Below, in pieces: positions 25,227 to 33,015 of a stretch of 35,912 bases of DNA. The translations under genes were made by a program, and so were the position numbers. The notes beneath the pieces are model-generated. The model was not told the origin of the DNA. It did no database searches and saw only the letters and a list, made by a program, of their open reading frames with translations. How positions within the stretch are numbered: the first letter of the stretch is position 1; every line of letters begins with the position of its first letter. Source of the DNA: Desulfohalobiaceae bacterium. Its GTDB lineage: Bacteria > Desulfobacterota > Desulfovibrionia > Desulfovibrionales > Desulfothermaceae. The stretch is taken from contig JAIPDR010000011.1 of NCBI GenBank assembly GCA_021737615.1, forward strand, positions 1 through 35,912, in the 5' to 3' direction.

Positions 25227-26156
25227 GTGAACAGGCCGGTTATGATCTGGGATGAAAAGGTAGCTCAGGACTATCTCTATTGGGAAAAAAGCGAACCCGG
25301 GATTTTCATCCAATCCCGCAAGAAAAGGCTGATCCTGAAAATCTGCGCCTCCTGGTTCAACCGGAAGGCCTCCGCCCTGGAAGTCGGTTGCGGAACCGGC
25401 TATTTTCTGCAGGTCCTGCATGAGGCAGGGCTGGATGTCACCGGTCTTGATGCCTCGCCGGCCATGCTGAACAAAGCCCGGAAGCGGGTCGGAGTCAAGG
25501 CGGATCTTCATCTGGGCAATGCCGAGTATCTCCAGTTCGAGACCAACGCCTATGACTATGTCCTTCTCTTGAATGTCCTGGAATTCTGCAGAAATCCCGG
25601 CGATGCCCTTGAAGAGTCCTTCAGGGTCGCCAAAAAAGGAGTGGTCGTCAATTTCCTGAACCGGCACTCCTGCTATAACCTGGCCAGGAAGCTGGGGGGG
25701 CAGCCACGATCAGGACTGGACCAGCTGTATGCCAAGGCCCGCTACTGGAGCTGGCCTGAGATGCGCCGGCTCATCGAGGCTAATATCGGACAGTATCCGT
25801 TGAAACTCGGCTCTGTCCTGCCCGGTCCTCCGTGGACCTGGAAAGACAGGTTCATCTGCCGCTTTTTCAATTCGCTGATCTATCCCCTGCCCTGCGGGGC
25901 GCAGTGTGCAGCGCGCATCACCTTTTGCCGGACCGTCCCCTTGACCCCGCTCATTGCCTGGAAGCGGGAACCGAAACTGCACTACCCAAAGACGAATACC
26001 TTGACCTCGGACTTTTTCGACAGACCCTCCTGCCCGGCCGGGATACGGATCAAGCCGTCGGCCTGGAGCATGGTTTTCAACAACCCGGATTTGCCGATCA
26101 AGGGGACGGCGGTAGGCAGACCCTCTCCGGAATATTCGAGCCGGACCCGGACATAG
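25227..26156 (+). CDS. Class I SAM-dependent methyltransferase with a tail antisense to moeA
   Basis: The 309-residue protein has the SAM-binding motif EVGCGTGYFLQVLHEAG near residue 51, then VTGLDASPAMLNKARKR and DYVLLLNVLEF. The substrate is unknown. The GTG start at 25227 is supported by an AAAGGGGA site about five bases upstream; an ATG at 25242 is the alternative. The last 58 codons, from about 25982, lie antisense to the 3' end of moeA, whose stop is at 25982. The family-like part seems to end near PLTPLIAWKREPKLHYPKTN, and the rest is Ser/Pro-rich and has no obvious fold. A lost stop codon or a frameshift could have extended the frame. It follows ftsX by 35 bases. Confidence 0.8.
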   Translation: MNRPVMIWDEKVAQDYLYWEKSEPGIFIQSRKKRLILKICASWFNRKASALEVGCGTGYFLQVLHEAGLDVTGLDASPAMLNKARKRVGVKADLHLGNAEYLQFETNAYDYVLLLNVLEFCRNPGDALEESFRVAKKGVVVNFLNRHSCYNLARKLGGQPRSGLDQLYAKARYWSWPEMRRLIEANIGQYPLKLGSVLPGPPWTWKDRFICRFFNSLIYPLPCGAQCAARITFCRTVPLTPLIAWKREPKLHYPKTNTLTSDFFDRPSCPAGIRIKPSAWSMVFNNPDLPIKGTAVGRPSPEYSSRTRT

Positions 26157-27229
26157 TCCTCCCGGCCCTGTTTCGAGGAAAGATTCCGTCCCAAACAGGC
26201 TGTAATATAGGCCTGAAGCCTGCCGCTTTCGTCCGGGTTCTCCCCGGAAAGGCTGGCAATCAGCGGGGCCACCAGGACCAGAAAGACAACCTGAACCGAA
26301 GTAACCTGGCCCGGAAGTCCGATTACCGGCTTCCCGCCTATATCGGCTAGGATGGTCGGCTTGCCCGGACTGATGGAAACCCCGTGGGCCAGAATCAGGC
26401 AGTTTTCTATCTCTTCCATGGCCGCCAGGGTCAGATCCCGGGTCCCGACCGAGCTCCCGCCGGATATCAGGACCAGGTCGCACTCCTGCAAGGCCGTCTC
26501 CAGGGATTCTTTGATTTCGAAAAGCTTATCCGGAACAATCCCGTACATTACTGGATCTGCCCCTGAGTCTGTGACCAGACAACGCAGGGTATGGCTGTTC
26601 ACATCTCTGATCTGGCCTATCGCCGGCTCCCTGTCCTGGGGAACGAGCTCATCGCCACTGGAGATGATTCCCACCCTGGGCTTCTGGAAGACAGAGACCC
26701 GGTCGCGGCCTAGAGCGGCCAGCAGGCCTATTTCCTGAGGCCGGACCCTGGACCCCGGAGCCAAAACCTGCTCTCCGGCAACACAGTCCTCCCCTTTGCT
26801 CATGATGTTTTCGCCTGGGGCCACGGTCCTTCTGATCTCGACCTCGTGTTCGGCAAAGGGCTGGGTGTGTTCAAGCATCACCACGGCGTCGGCTCCGGAA
26901 GGCAGCACGCCGCCGGTCACGATTTCTGCGCACTGACCGGATTGGAGACTGATTTCCGGGAAAACGCCGATTGCTATTCGATCGACTATATCCAGATAGG
27001 CCGGATTGAATTCGCTCGCCCCAAAGACATCGCTGGCCCGCAGGGCATAGCCGTCCATGCTGGAGCGGGAAAAGGGAGGCAGATCCTGCGTAGCGGTGAT
27101 GTTATCAGCCAGAACGTCTTCATGAATCTCAGCCAGCTCCTTGCTGCATCGAACCCCTGGCCGGGAAAAGCCCTTGATCAATTCCAAGAAGGCGTCAACT
27201 GAGACAACCCGAAAAAAATCGGAACTCAT
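25982..27229 (-). CDS. moeA: Molybdopterin molybdenumtransferase MoeA
   Basis: MoeA inserts molybdenum (or tungsten) into adenylylated molybdopterin. The 415 residues show PPFSRSSMDGYALRASDVFGA near residue 51, IVTGGVLPSGADAVVMLEHT, RPQEIGLLAALG, and the MoaB-like core VGIISSGDELVP, LISGGSSVGTRDLT and GKPVIGLPGQVTSVQVVF. The C-terminal domain ends KVFVFG, a usual family end, so its 3' boundary is reliable. The ATG directly follows the mobB TGA; its GGAGG ribosome binding site lies in the end of mobB, so translational coupling is likely. Confidence 0.95.
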   Translation of the reverse strand: MSSDFFRVVSVDAFLELIKGFSRPGVRCSKELAEIHEDVLADNITATQDLPPFSRSSMDGYALRASDVFGASEFNPAYLDIVDRIAIGVFPEISLQSGQCAEIVTGGVLPSGADAVVMLEHTQPFAEHEVEIRRTVAPGENIMSKGEDCVAGEQVLAPGSRVRPQEIGLLAALGRDRVSVFQKPRVGIISSGDELVPQDREPAIGQIRDVNSHTLRCLVTDSGADPVMYGIVPDKLFEIKESLETALQECDLVLISGGSSVGTRDLTLAAMEEIENCLILAHGVSISPGKPTILADIGGKPVIGLPGQVTSVQVVFLVLVAPLIASLSGENPDESGRLQAYITACLGRNLSSKQGREDYVRVRLEYSGEGLPTAVPLIGKSGLLKTMLQADGLIRIPAGQEGLSKKSEVKVFVFG

Positions 27230-27931
27230 TCAAGCCTCCAGAGAAATATTGATCTGACCGGGTTGGTAACCTTTTAACGAGGAAAGCATCCCCTTGATGC
27301 CGTTGGCCAGAATGGCGTTCACAAAGGGATTCAAGGGAAGTTGTGTGCCGTTGATCGTAACCTGCAGTGAAGAATACCGGGCCTGGCACTCCCGGGCAGA
27401 GGCCTCTCCCCGGACTATCTCTCTGGCCAGTTCGGCGCAGTCATTTCGGCCGCAGGCACTGCAGTCAAGACCGGGCAGCATGAATCCCTTTTCCATGATC
27501 ATCCGGGCCAGGTCATTGATCTCACGGACCACGGTATATCCGGGGACATCGTGCTCGCTCCAGACCCCCAGGGTCATACCGGAGTCCAGTTCTTGAATCG
27601 CCTGCCTGGTATCGGCCAGGATAATCTTGGGGAGATAGGCAAGACTCTTGCCGCCTTCGACCAGAAGGACGTCCGCCTGCAGGAGACCGGTCAAATCCGG
27701 TAAATATTTCTTGCTGTTCCAGATCAGCTGGGTCCTGTCTTCGCTCAAGCCGAGGACTGAATCGGCATAGTCACTCAGGACCTCGGTATCCGTGCCTTCC
27801 AGGGCCAGGCGGTGGTGACTGAATTTGGCCACTGCGATTTTCAGGCCCAGTTCTTTGAAACGCTTGCAAAGTTCCAGGGCAAGGGTGGTCTTGCCGCTGT
27901 CTTTGTATCCGATAAGGGCTGCAGCCTGCAT
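27230..27931 (-). CDS. mobB: MobB-like molybdopterin-guanine dinucleotide protein with a C-terminal [4Fe-4S] domain
   Basis: MobB is a GTP-binding helper in molybdopterin guanine dinucleotide formation. The ATG at 27931 has an AAGGAGGA ribosome binding site and gives 233 residues starting MQAAALIGYKDSGKTTLALE, the P-loop. The central ADVLLVEGGKS is typical. Residues 157-182 hold C157-x2-C160-G-x3-C165 with C182 after an A-x2-I-x2-GEA spacing. This is the pattern of the small Fe-S domain (PF04060 type) of CO-dehydrogenase/corrinoid proteins and Rnf. The last 45 residues (LPLNPFVNAILANGIKGMLSSLKG) are conserved-looking but unnamed. It precedes moeA with no gap. Confidence 0.87.
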   Translation of the reverse strand: MQAAALIGYKDSGKTTLALELCKRFKELGLKIAVAKFSHHRLALEGTDTEVLSDYADSVLGLSEDRTQLIWNSKKYLPDLTGLLQADVLLVEGGKSLAYLPKIILADTRQAIQELDSGMTLGVWSEHDVPGYTVVREINDLARMIMEKGFMLPGLDCSACGRNDCAELAREIVRGEASARECQARYSSLQVTINGTQLPLNPFVNAILANGIKGMLSSLKGYQPGQINISLEA

Positions 27932-28046
27932 ACTAATCCTCCTTTCGAGAGTCTGTTTCGAGTCGGCAGGGGAGAGGAAAACGACACATGGTGATGCCAT
28001 GGGAAAAAAGCTGAAAGCCAGTCCTGAATATACCCGGAAAGATCTT

Positions 28047-28075
28047 TTGACAATACTTTCAGCTTAGTCTACATA
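28047..28075 (+). promoter_or_regulatory. Candidate sigma-70 promoter for hisS-aspS
   Basis: A perfect -35 hexamer TTGACA (28047-28052) is followed after 17 bases by TACATA (28070-28075). The -10 match is only moderate. Transcription would begin near 28082, leaving an untranslated leader of about 96 bases before hisS. The 246-base gap from mobB (27932-28177) also holds the mobB ribosome binding site at its left end and a small CATGG/CCATG hairpin near 27987-28001. Confidence 0.45.
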
Positions 28076-28153
28076 AATTCTTTTGTTTATAAGGAGACCA
28101 CACCGGGTATCGTAAGTCAGTGCCTTTTTAATCTAAAACCAAAAATCAATTTG

Positions 28154-28178
28154 TAAAGAGGCCGCAATCTCCTCTTTA
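28154..28178 (+). promoter_or_regulatory. Stem-loop covering the hisS ribosome-binding region
   Basis: TAAAGAGG (28154-28161) pairs exactly with CCTCTTTA (28171-28178) around a nine-base loop. The 5' arm is Shine-Dalgarno-like and the 3' arm includes the A of the ATG at 28178. If formed in the mRNA, it would mask both and lower hisS translation. It may instead mean that translation starts at the second ATG, 28193. Confidence 0.5.
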
Positions 28179-29440
28179 TGACAGCCAAAGCCATGGAAAT
28201 CATACATAAAGTCAAAGGCTTCAGCGACATATTCCCGCCGAGATCCGAGACCTACACCCGTCTAGAGGAGGCAGCCCGGCAGATCTTCTCCCGCTATGGC
28301 TTCGGGGAGCTCCGCCTTCCGCTGCTGGAAAAGACCGAACTCTTCGCCAGATCCATCGGCGACGAGACCGATATTGTCCAGAAGGAGATGTATTCATTCC
28401 AGGACCGCAAGGGAAGGTCTCTGACCCTGCGGCCGGAGGCAACGGCCGGGGTGGCCCGGGCCTACATCGAGAACAAGATCTATGCCGGGCAGGAGGTCAG
28501 CAAGCTGTACACCCTGGGGCCCATGTTCCGTTACGAAAGACCTCAGAAAGGAAGACAGCGTCAGTTCCATCAGATAAATGCGGAAATCCTGGGCTCCGCC
28601 GCCCCGGAAGCAGATGCGGAACTCTTGTTGATGCTGACCTCTTTTCTGAAAAACATCGGCCTCAAAGCCCTTGTTCTGGATCTCAATTCCCTGGGGTGCT
28701 CCAAGTGCCGGCCAGTATTTATCGAGGCGGTCGACGCCTTTCTGCGTTCTGAAGAGAGGGCCGGTTTTTGTCCCGACTGTCAACAAAGGAGTCAGACCAA
28801 CCCCTTGCGGACATACGACTGCAAGGTTGACCGCTGCCGGGAAAACATGAAAGGGGCGCCCAGAATTACCGACTACATCTGCCTGGACTGCCGGGATCAC
28901 TTTCAAGTGGTCAAAGACCTTCTGGACCGCTCCGGGGTCGAATACCGGATCAACCCCAATCTGGTCCGGGGCCTGGACTATTACCAGCGGACCACTTTCG
29001 AGGTCATCTCCAGGGATATCGGGTCCCAGTCCGCAGTGGCCGGAGGAGGCCGATACGACGGGCTCCTGAAGGACCTGGGAGGACCGGATCTGCCGGGCAT
29101 AGGATTCGCCTGCGGACTGGAACGGCTGGTCATGCTCCTGGGTGAGAACGAGCCGGCCGGATGTGATTTCTTTGTAGCGGTTCTGGTTCCGGAGGCCAAG
29201 GAAACAGGGCTCTTGCTGGCCTGTGAACTCAGGGAGCAAGGCCTTTGCGGTGAGACCGGCTTCGAGGTCAAGAGTCTCAAGAGCCAGCTCAGGCTGGCCA
29301 ACAAGCATCTGGCCAGAAAGTGCCTCATTCTGGGTCAGGAGGAAATGGCCGGGTCCACGGTACTTGCCAAGGATATGCAGACCGGAGAGCAGCACGAGGT
29401 GGCCCGGGAGAAGGCGCTATCCATTTTTGACGGTCTTTAA
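28178..29440 (+). CDS. hisS: Histidyl-tRNA synthetase
   Basis: HisRS charges tRNA-His. The 420 residues (E. coli 424) show the class II motif 2 region LGPMFRYERPQKGRQRQFHQINAEILG, the histidine-binding VRGLDYYQRTTFEV, motif 3 GFACGLERLVMLL, and a C-terminal anticodon-binding domain from about residue 325. A zinc-ribbon-like insert (CSKCRP, CPDCQ, CLDCRD) lies between residues 170 and 240, as in many bacteria. The start is ATG 28178; ATG 28193 (MEIIHKVKGF) is a good alternative because most family members begin near there. It precedes aspS by 35 bases. Confidence 0.96.
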   Translation: MTAKAMEIIHKVKGFSDIFPPRSETYTRLEEAARQIFSRYGFGELRLPLLEKTELFARSIGDETDIVQKEMYSFQDRKGRSLTLRPEATAGVARAYIENKIYAGQEVSKLYTLGPMFRYERPQKGRQRQFHQINAEILGSAAPEADAELLLMLTSFLKNIGLKALVLDLNSLGCSKCRPVFIEAVDAFLRSEERAGFCPDCQQRSQTNPLRTYDCKVDRCRENMKGAPRITDYICLDCRDHFQVVKDLLDRSGVEYRINPNLVRGLDYYQRTTFEVISRDIGSQSAVAGGGRYDGLLKDLGGPDLPGIGFACGLERLVMLLGENEPAGCDFFVAVLVPEAKETGLLLACELREQGLCGETGFEVKSLKSQLRLANKHLARKCLILGQEEMAGSTVLAKDMQTGEQHEVAREKALSIFDGL

Positions 29441-29475
29441 TAATCAGAAATTATAGAGGAACACAGGACAAAAAC

Positions 29476-31266
29476 ATGCCGGAATTCACAGCGGATCAAT
29501 TGATTCAACCCCTCGGCGACTGGCAGCGCAGCCATCATTGCGCCCAGACCGATCTGGCCCTTCTCGGACAGGACGTCTGTCTCATGGGCTGGGTCCAGTA
29601 CCGCCGGGACCACGGCGGCTTGATCTTCATCGACTTGCGGGACCGGGAAGGATTGACCCAGGTAGTCTTCTCCCCGGACCACAACCTGCAGGCCCACCAG
29701 GAAGCGCACGTCCTCAGGCCGGAATATGTCCTGGCCGTCAAGGGAACTGTCAGGCAAAGGCCCGAGGGCATGCGGAATCCGAATCTCAAAACCGGACAGA
29801 TAGAGGTCGTGGTCAATGACTGGAAGCTGCTCAATGCAGCCTTGACCCCGCCTTTCCCTATCGAAGAGCGGATAGACGTCTCCGACCATCTCCGCTTGAA
29901 GTACCGCTATCTCGACCTGCGCCGGAAAGGTATGACCAGGAACCTGCGCCTCAGACACGATGCTGTGCAGAGCGTTCGAAGCTTTTTAAACGCCGAAGGA
30001 TTCCTGGAGGTGGAAACGCCTGTTCTGACCAAAAGCACGCCTGAAGGGGCCAGGGATTTCCTGGTGCCCAGCCGGCAGCATGCGGGTCATTTTTTTGCCC
30101 TGCCCCAGAGCCCGCAACTCTTTAAACAACTCCTCATGCTCGGGGGTCAGGAAAAATACTACCAGATCGTCCGCTGTTTCCGGGATGAGGACCTCCGGGC
30201 CGACCGACAGCCGGAATTCACCCAGATCGATTTGGAGATGGCCTTTGTCCAGGAAGAACAGGTGATGAGCATCGCCGAAAGGATGATCAAACGAGTCATT
30301 GCCAGCACCGTGGACAAGGACCTGGAAACGCCCTTCCCCAGGATGAGCTATTCCCGGGCCCTGGATATCTACGGCCTGGATCGTCCAGACACCAGATTCG
30401 GACTCTTGCTGCACGATTGCACGCACATCGTCAAAGATTCCGATTTCAAACTCTTTGCAGAGGCCGAGATGGTCAAGGCAATCCGGGTCGAACAGGGCGA
30501 GCACCTCTCCCGCCGCGAAATCGATGAACTGACGGAGTTCGTCAAGATCTTCGGGGCCAGGGGACTGGCCTGGATCAAGATCAAGGCGGATCAATGGCAT
30601 TCTCCGATTGCCAAGTTCTTACGGGAAGAAGAGAAACAACAGCTGGTCCGGGAGCTGGGACTCAAACCCGGGGATATAGTCTTTTTCCAGGCCGGAAAGG
30701 CGGATATGGTCCGGACAACACTCGGAAATCTGCGGCTGAAGCTGGCCGAGAAACTTGACCTCATCCCGGAAGACCGGCTCGATCCGGTCTGGATCACGGA
30801 TTTTCCCCTTTTTGAATGGGACCAGGAGGAAAAGAGGTGGACCGCCTGTCACCATCCCTTCACCGCGCCGCGGGATGACGACCGGGACCTCCTGGAGTCG
30901 GCCCCGGAATTGGCCAGGGCCAGGGCTTACGACCTGGTGCTCAACGGAAGCGAGATAGGCGGGGGGTCCATCAGGATCCATACCCCTGACCTGCAGTCCA
31001 GAATGTTTCAGGCCCTCGGGATCTCAAGGGAAGAGGCAGACAGCAAGTTCGGCTTTCTGATCGAAGCCCTCAAATACGGTTCTCCTCCTCACGGCGGGAT
31101 CGCCTTTGGCCTGGACCGCCTGCTGATGATCCTCGGCAGGACCGATTCCATACGTGAGGTCATCGCCTTTCCCAAGACCCAGAAGGGGGCCTGCCTCTTG
31201 ACCGACGCCCCGACTGCCGTTCCGGCCAAGCAGCTCGGAGAGTTGGGACTCCGGATCAAGGGATGA
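29476..31266 (+). CDS. aspS: Aspartyl-tRNA synthetase, non-discriminating type suspected
   Basis: AspRS charges tRNA-Asp, and in non-discriminating forms also tRNA-Asn, which GatCAB then converts to Asn-tRNA. The 596 residues carry the N-terminal OB fold (GWVQYRRDHGGLIFIDLRDREG), motif 2 region KYYQIVRCFRDEDLRADRQPEFTQIDLEM, a GAD insertion domain (about 290-410), and motif 3 GIAFGLDRLLMIL. His46 in RRDHGG and Gly98 in RPEG match positions reported to favour tRNA-Asn recognition in Pseudomonas AspRS; E. coli has Leu at the first. No gatCAB or asnS is in this window to confirm it. An AGAGGAA stretch precedes the ATG, and it follows hisS by 35 bases. Confidence 0.96.
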   Translation: MPEFTADQLIQPLGDWQRSHHCAQTDLALLGQDVCLMGWVQYRRDHGGLIFIDLRDREGLTQVVFSPDHNLQAHQEAHVLRPEYVLAVKGTVRQRPEGMRNPNLKTGQIEVVVNDWKLLNAALTPPFPIEERIDVSDHLRLKYRYLDLRRKGMTRNLRLRHDAVQSVRSFLNAEGFLEVETPVLTKSTPEGARDFLVPSRQHAGHFFALPQSPQLFKQLLMLGGQEKYYQIVRCFRDEDLRADRQPEFTQIDLEMAFVQEEQVMSIAERMIKRVIASTVDKDLETPFPRMSYSRALDIYGLDRPDTRFGLLLHDCTHIVKDSDFKLFAEAEMVKAIRVEQGEHLSRREIDELTEFVKIFGARGLAWIKIKADQWHSPIAKFLREEEKQQLVRELGLKPGDIVFFQAGKADMVRTTLGNLRLKLAEKLDLIPEDRLDPVWITDFPLFEWDQEEKRWTACHHPFTAPRDDDRDLLESAPELARARAYDLVLNGSEIGGGSIRIHTPDLQSRMFQALGISREEADSKFGFLIEALKYGSPPHGGIAFGLDRLLMILGRTDSIREVIAFPKTQKGACLLTDAPTAVPAKQLGELGLRIKG

Positions 31267-31329
31267 TCAGGCATTGTTTCCAGAGACCATCTACAGGCAG
31301 CATGCGTCCTGTCCGGTCCTGATAGTGCC

Positions 31330-31357
31330 TTTACACAAACAGGAAAATTATTATATA
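31330..31357 (+). promoter_or_regulatory. Candidate sigma-70 promoter upstream of def
   Basis: TTTACA (31330-31335), one change from consensus, is followed after 16 bases by TATATA (31352-31357) in AT-rich DNA. Transcription would start near 31364, upstream of the GC-rich stem-loop at 31376-31400. It would serve the def-fmt-DUF116-rsmB-comEC operon. Confidence 0.4.
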
Positions 31358-31375
31358 TGTCATTGGGTCCCTCGG

Positions 31376-31400
31376 TCCCGGCCCTGCAACCGGGCCGGGA
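31376..31400 (+). repeat. GC-rich stem-loop in the def leader
   Basis: TCCCGGCCC (31376-31384) pairs exactly with GGGCCGGGA (31392-31400) around a seven-base loop. There is no following T-run on the plus strand, so it is not a clear terminator for aspS. With the promoter at 31330 it would lie at the start of the def 5'-UTR. Confidence 0.5.
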
Positions 31401-31448
31401 GCAAAGGCCGAAAAGAGGTCAACAATCATCAATAAATCCGGTGTCAAG

Positions 31449-31949
31449 ATGGCCAGAGAACTTAAAATATACCCTGATCCGGTCCTAAAGGTTAGAGGCC
31501 GGGAAATCGAGGAAATCACGCAAAGCATCAAGGACCTGTCCCAGGAGATGATCGGCATCATGTATGCCAATCAGGGGATCGGTCTGGCCGCACCTCAGGT
31601 CGGCGCGTCCCTGCGGCTTATAACCGTGGACGTGAGCGGCCCGGATTTTCGTGAGGATCTGCATGTTCTGATCAATCCTGAGCTCGTGGAACAGGAAGGA
31701 GAAACCCTCTCCGAGGAAGGCTGTTTGAGCCTTCCGGACTTCAAGTGCAAGGTACAGCGGGCCGAAGAGATCACGGTCAGGGGCCTGGATCTGGAGGGAG
31801 CGGAAAAGATCATACAGGCCAAAGGGCTGCTGGCGGTCTGCCTGCAGCATGAAATCGACCACTTGAATGGGAAAGTCCTCCTGGATCATGCCGGACGCCT
31901 GAAAAAAAACTTCTACGAGAAAAAGGCCCAAAAAAGGATGCAGGAATGA
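31449..31949 (+). CDS. def: Peptide deformylase
   Basis: Def removes the formyl group from the N-terminal Met of new proteins, using Fe2+ or another divalent metal. The 166 residues show motif I GIGLAAPQVG (43-52), motif II EGCLSLP with metal-ligand Cys92, and motif III HEIDHLNG with His134, Glu135 and His138. The start is ATG 31449; no strong ribosome binding site is seen. It overlaps fmt by four bases (ATGA), the classic def-fmt arrangement. Confidence 0.97.
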   Translation: MARELKIYPDPVLKVRGREIEEITQSIKDLSQEMIGIMYANQGIGLAAPQVGASLRLITVDVSGPDFREDLHVLINPELVEQEGETLSEEGCLSLPDFKCKVQRAEEITVRGLDLEGAEKIIQAKGLLAVCLQHEIDHLNGKVLLDHAGRLKKNFYEKKAQKRMQE

Positions 31950-32881
31950 GCAAACTGCGCGTCTTGTTCCTGGGCACACCTGATTTTGCCGCGGTCATTC
32001 TAAGAAAATTGCTGGACTGGCCGCAGGGGAGCGTGGCGGGAGTCATCACCCAGCCCGACCGCAAGGCGGGGCGCGGCAGGAAAATGACACCGCCCCCCGT
32101 GAAGGTTCTGGCCCAAGAATACGGACTGCACATGCTCCAGCCCGAGACCCTACAGAGCAAGCAAGCCCTCGATTTCATCCAGAAGACCCGGGCAGATGTC
32201 CTGGTCGTGGCTGCCTACGGCCTGATGATTCCCCGGGCAATCCTGTCAGCGACCCGCTACGGGGCCCTGAACGTCCATGCCTCGCTTCTGCCCAGATATC
32301 GCGGGGCCGCCCCTATCCAGCGGGCCATCATCAACGGGGAGACAGTCACCGGTATCAGCATCATCCAGATGGAAGCCGGACTGGACTCGGGACCTGTTCT
32401 GAACCAGAAAGCCATGGCCATCGGGCAGGAGGACACTGCCCAAACCCTCCATGACCAGCTTGCCGTCCTGGGGGGGGACTGCCTGACCCAGACCCTCGAG
32501 AACATCACCTCCGTCCGGGGCATCCCCCAGGATGACCGGCTGGCCACCTATGCCCCGAAGTTGAGCAAAGAAGACGGCCTCATCAACTGGAACCTGGAAG
32601 CACACAGGGTCCATGCCCATATTCGCGGAGTGTTTCCCTGGCCCGGAGCCTTTTTCTTCTGGAAACGGCCCAGAGACGGCAAGACGATCAGGCTGGGGAT
32701 CTTCCCCGGGGCGATCGGACCAAGGCTGGAAAAGGACATTCCTCCGGGCGAACCGGCCGGGCTTCAGGGAGAAGCCCTGCGCATCAGCTGCCTGGATCGC
32801 TACTATCTGGTCAAAACCATACAGCCGGCTTCATCCGGCCGGCCTCTGACCGCCCGGGAATTCTCCCGCGGATACATTTGA
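31946..32881 (+). CDS. fmt: Methionyl-tRNA formyltransferase
   Basis: Fmt formylates initiator Met-tRNA with 10-formyl-tetrahydrofolate. The 311 residues show the start KLRVLFLGTPDFAAVILR, TQPDRKAGRGRKMTPPPVK, the catalytic region LNVHASLLPRYRGAAPIQRAI, and MEAGLDSGPVL, followed by the C-terminal OB-fold domain from about residue 205. It overlaps def by four bases, so the formylation and deformylation enzymes are made together. Confidence 0.97.
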   Translation: MSKLRVLFLGTPDFAAVILRKLLDWPQGSVAGVITQPDRKAGRGRKMTPPPVKVLAQEYGLHMLQPETLQSKQALDFIQKTRADVLVVAAYGLMIPRAILSATRYGALNVHASLLPRYRGAAPIQRAIINGETVTGISIIQMEAGLDSGPVLNQKAMAIGQEDTAQTLHDQLAVLGGDCLTQTLENITSVRGIPQDDRLATYAPKLSKEDGLINWNLEAHRVHAHIRGVFPWPGAFFFWKRPRDGKTIRLGIFPGAIGPRLEKDIPPGEPAGLQGEALRISCLDRYYLVKTIQPASSGRPLTAREFSRGYI

Positions 32882-33015
32882 CTCTTGCGGTAACTTCAGA
32901 GCTCTTTCCAGCGAGCTGAAATTTGCCTTTGAAATGTTTAATTTTAAAGCAAATAAATCATTTCAAGCAGTTAACTATCATAATTGGTACAGGTGTACGA
33001 AGTCTGAACTTGCGC

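Noticed and set aside
27988-28067. Short open frames between mobB and hisS (8 and 22 codons)
   Set aside because: The longer frame has no ribosome binding site at usable distance and contains the likely hisS -35 box; the shorter one has no recognisable leader-peptide features.
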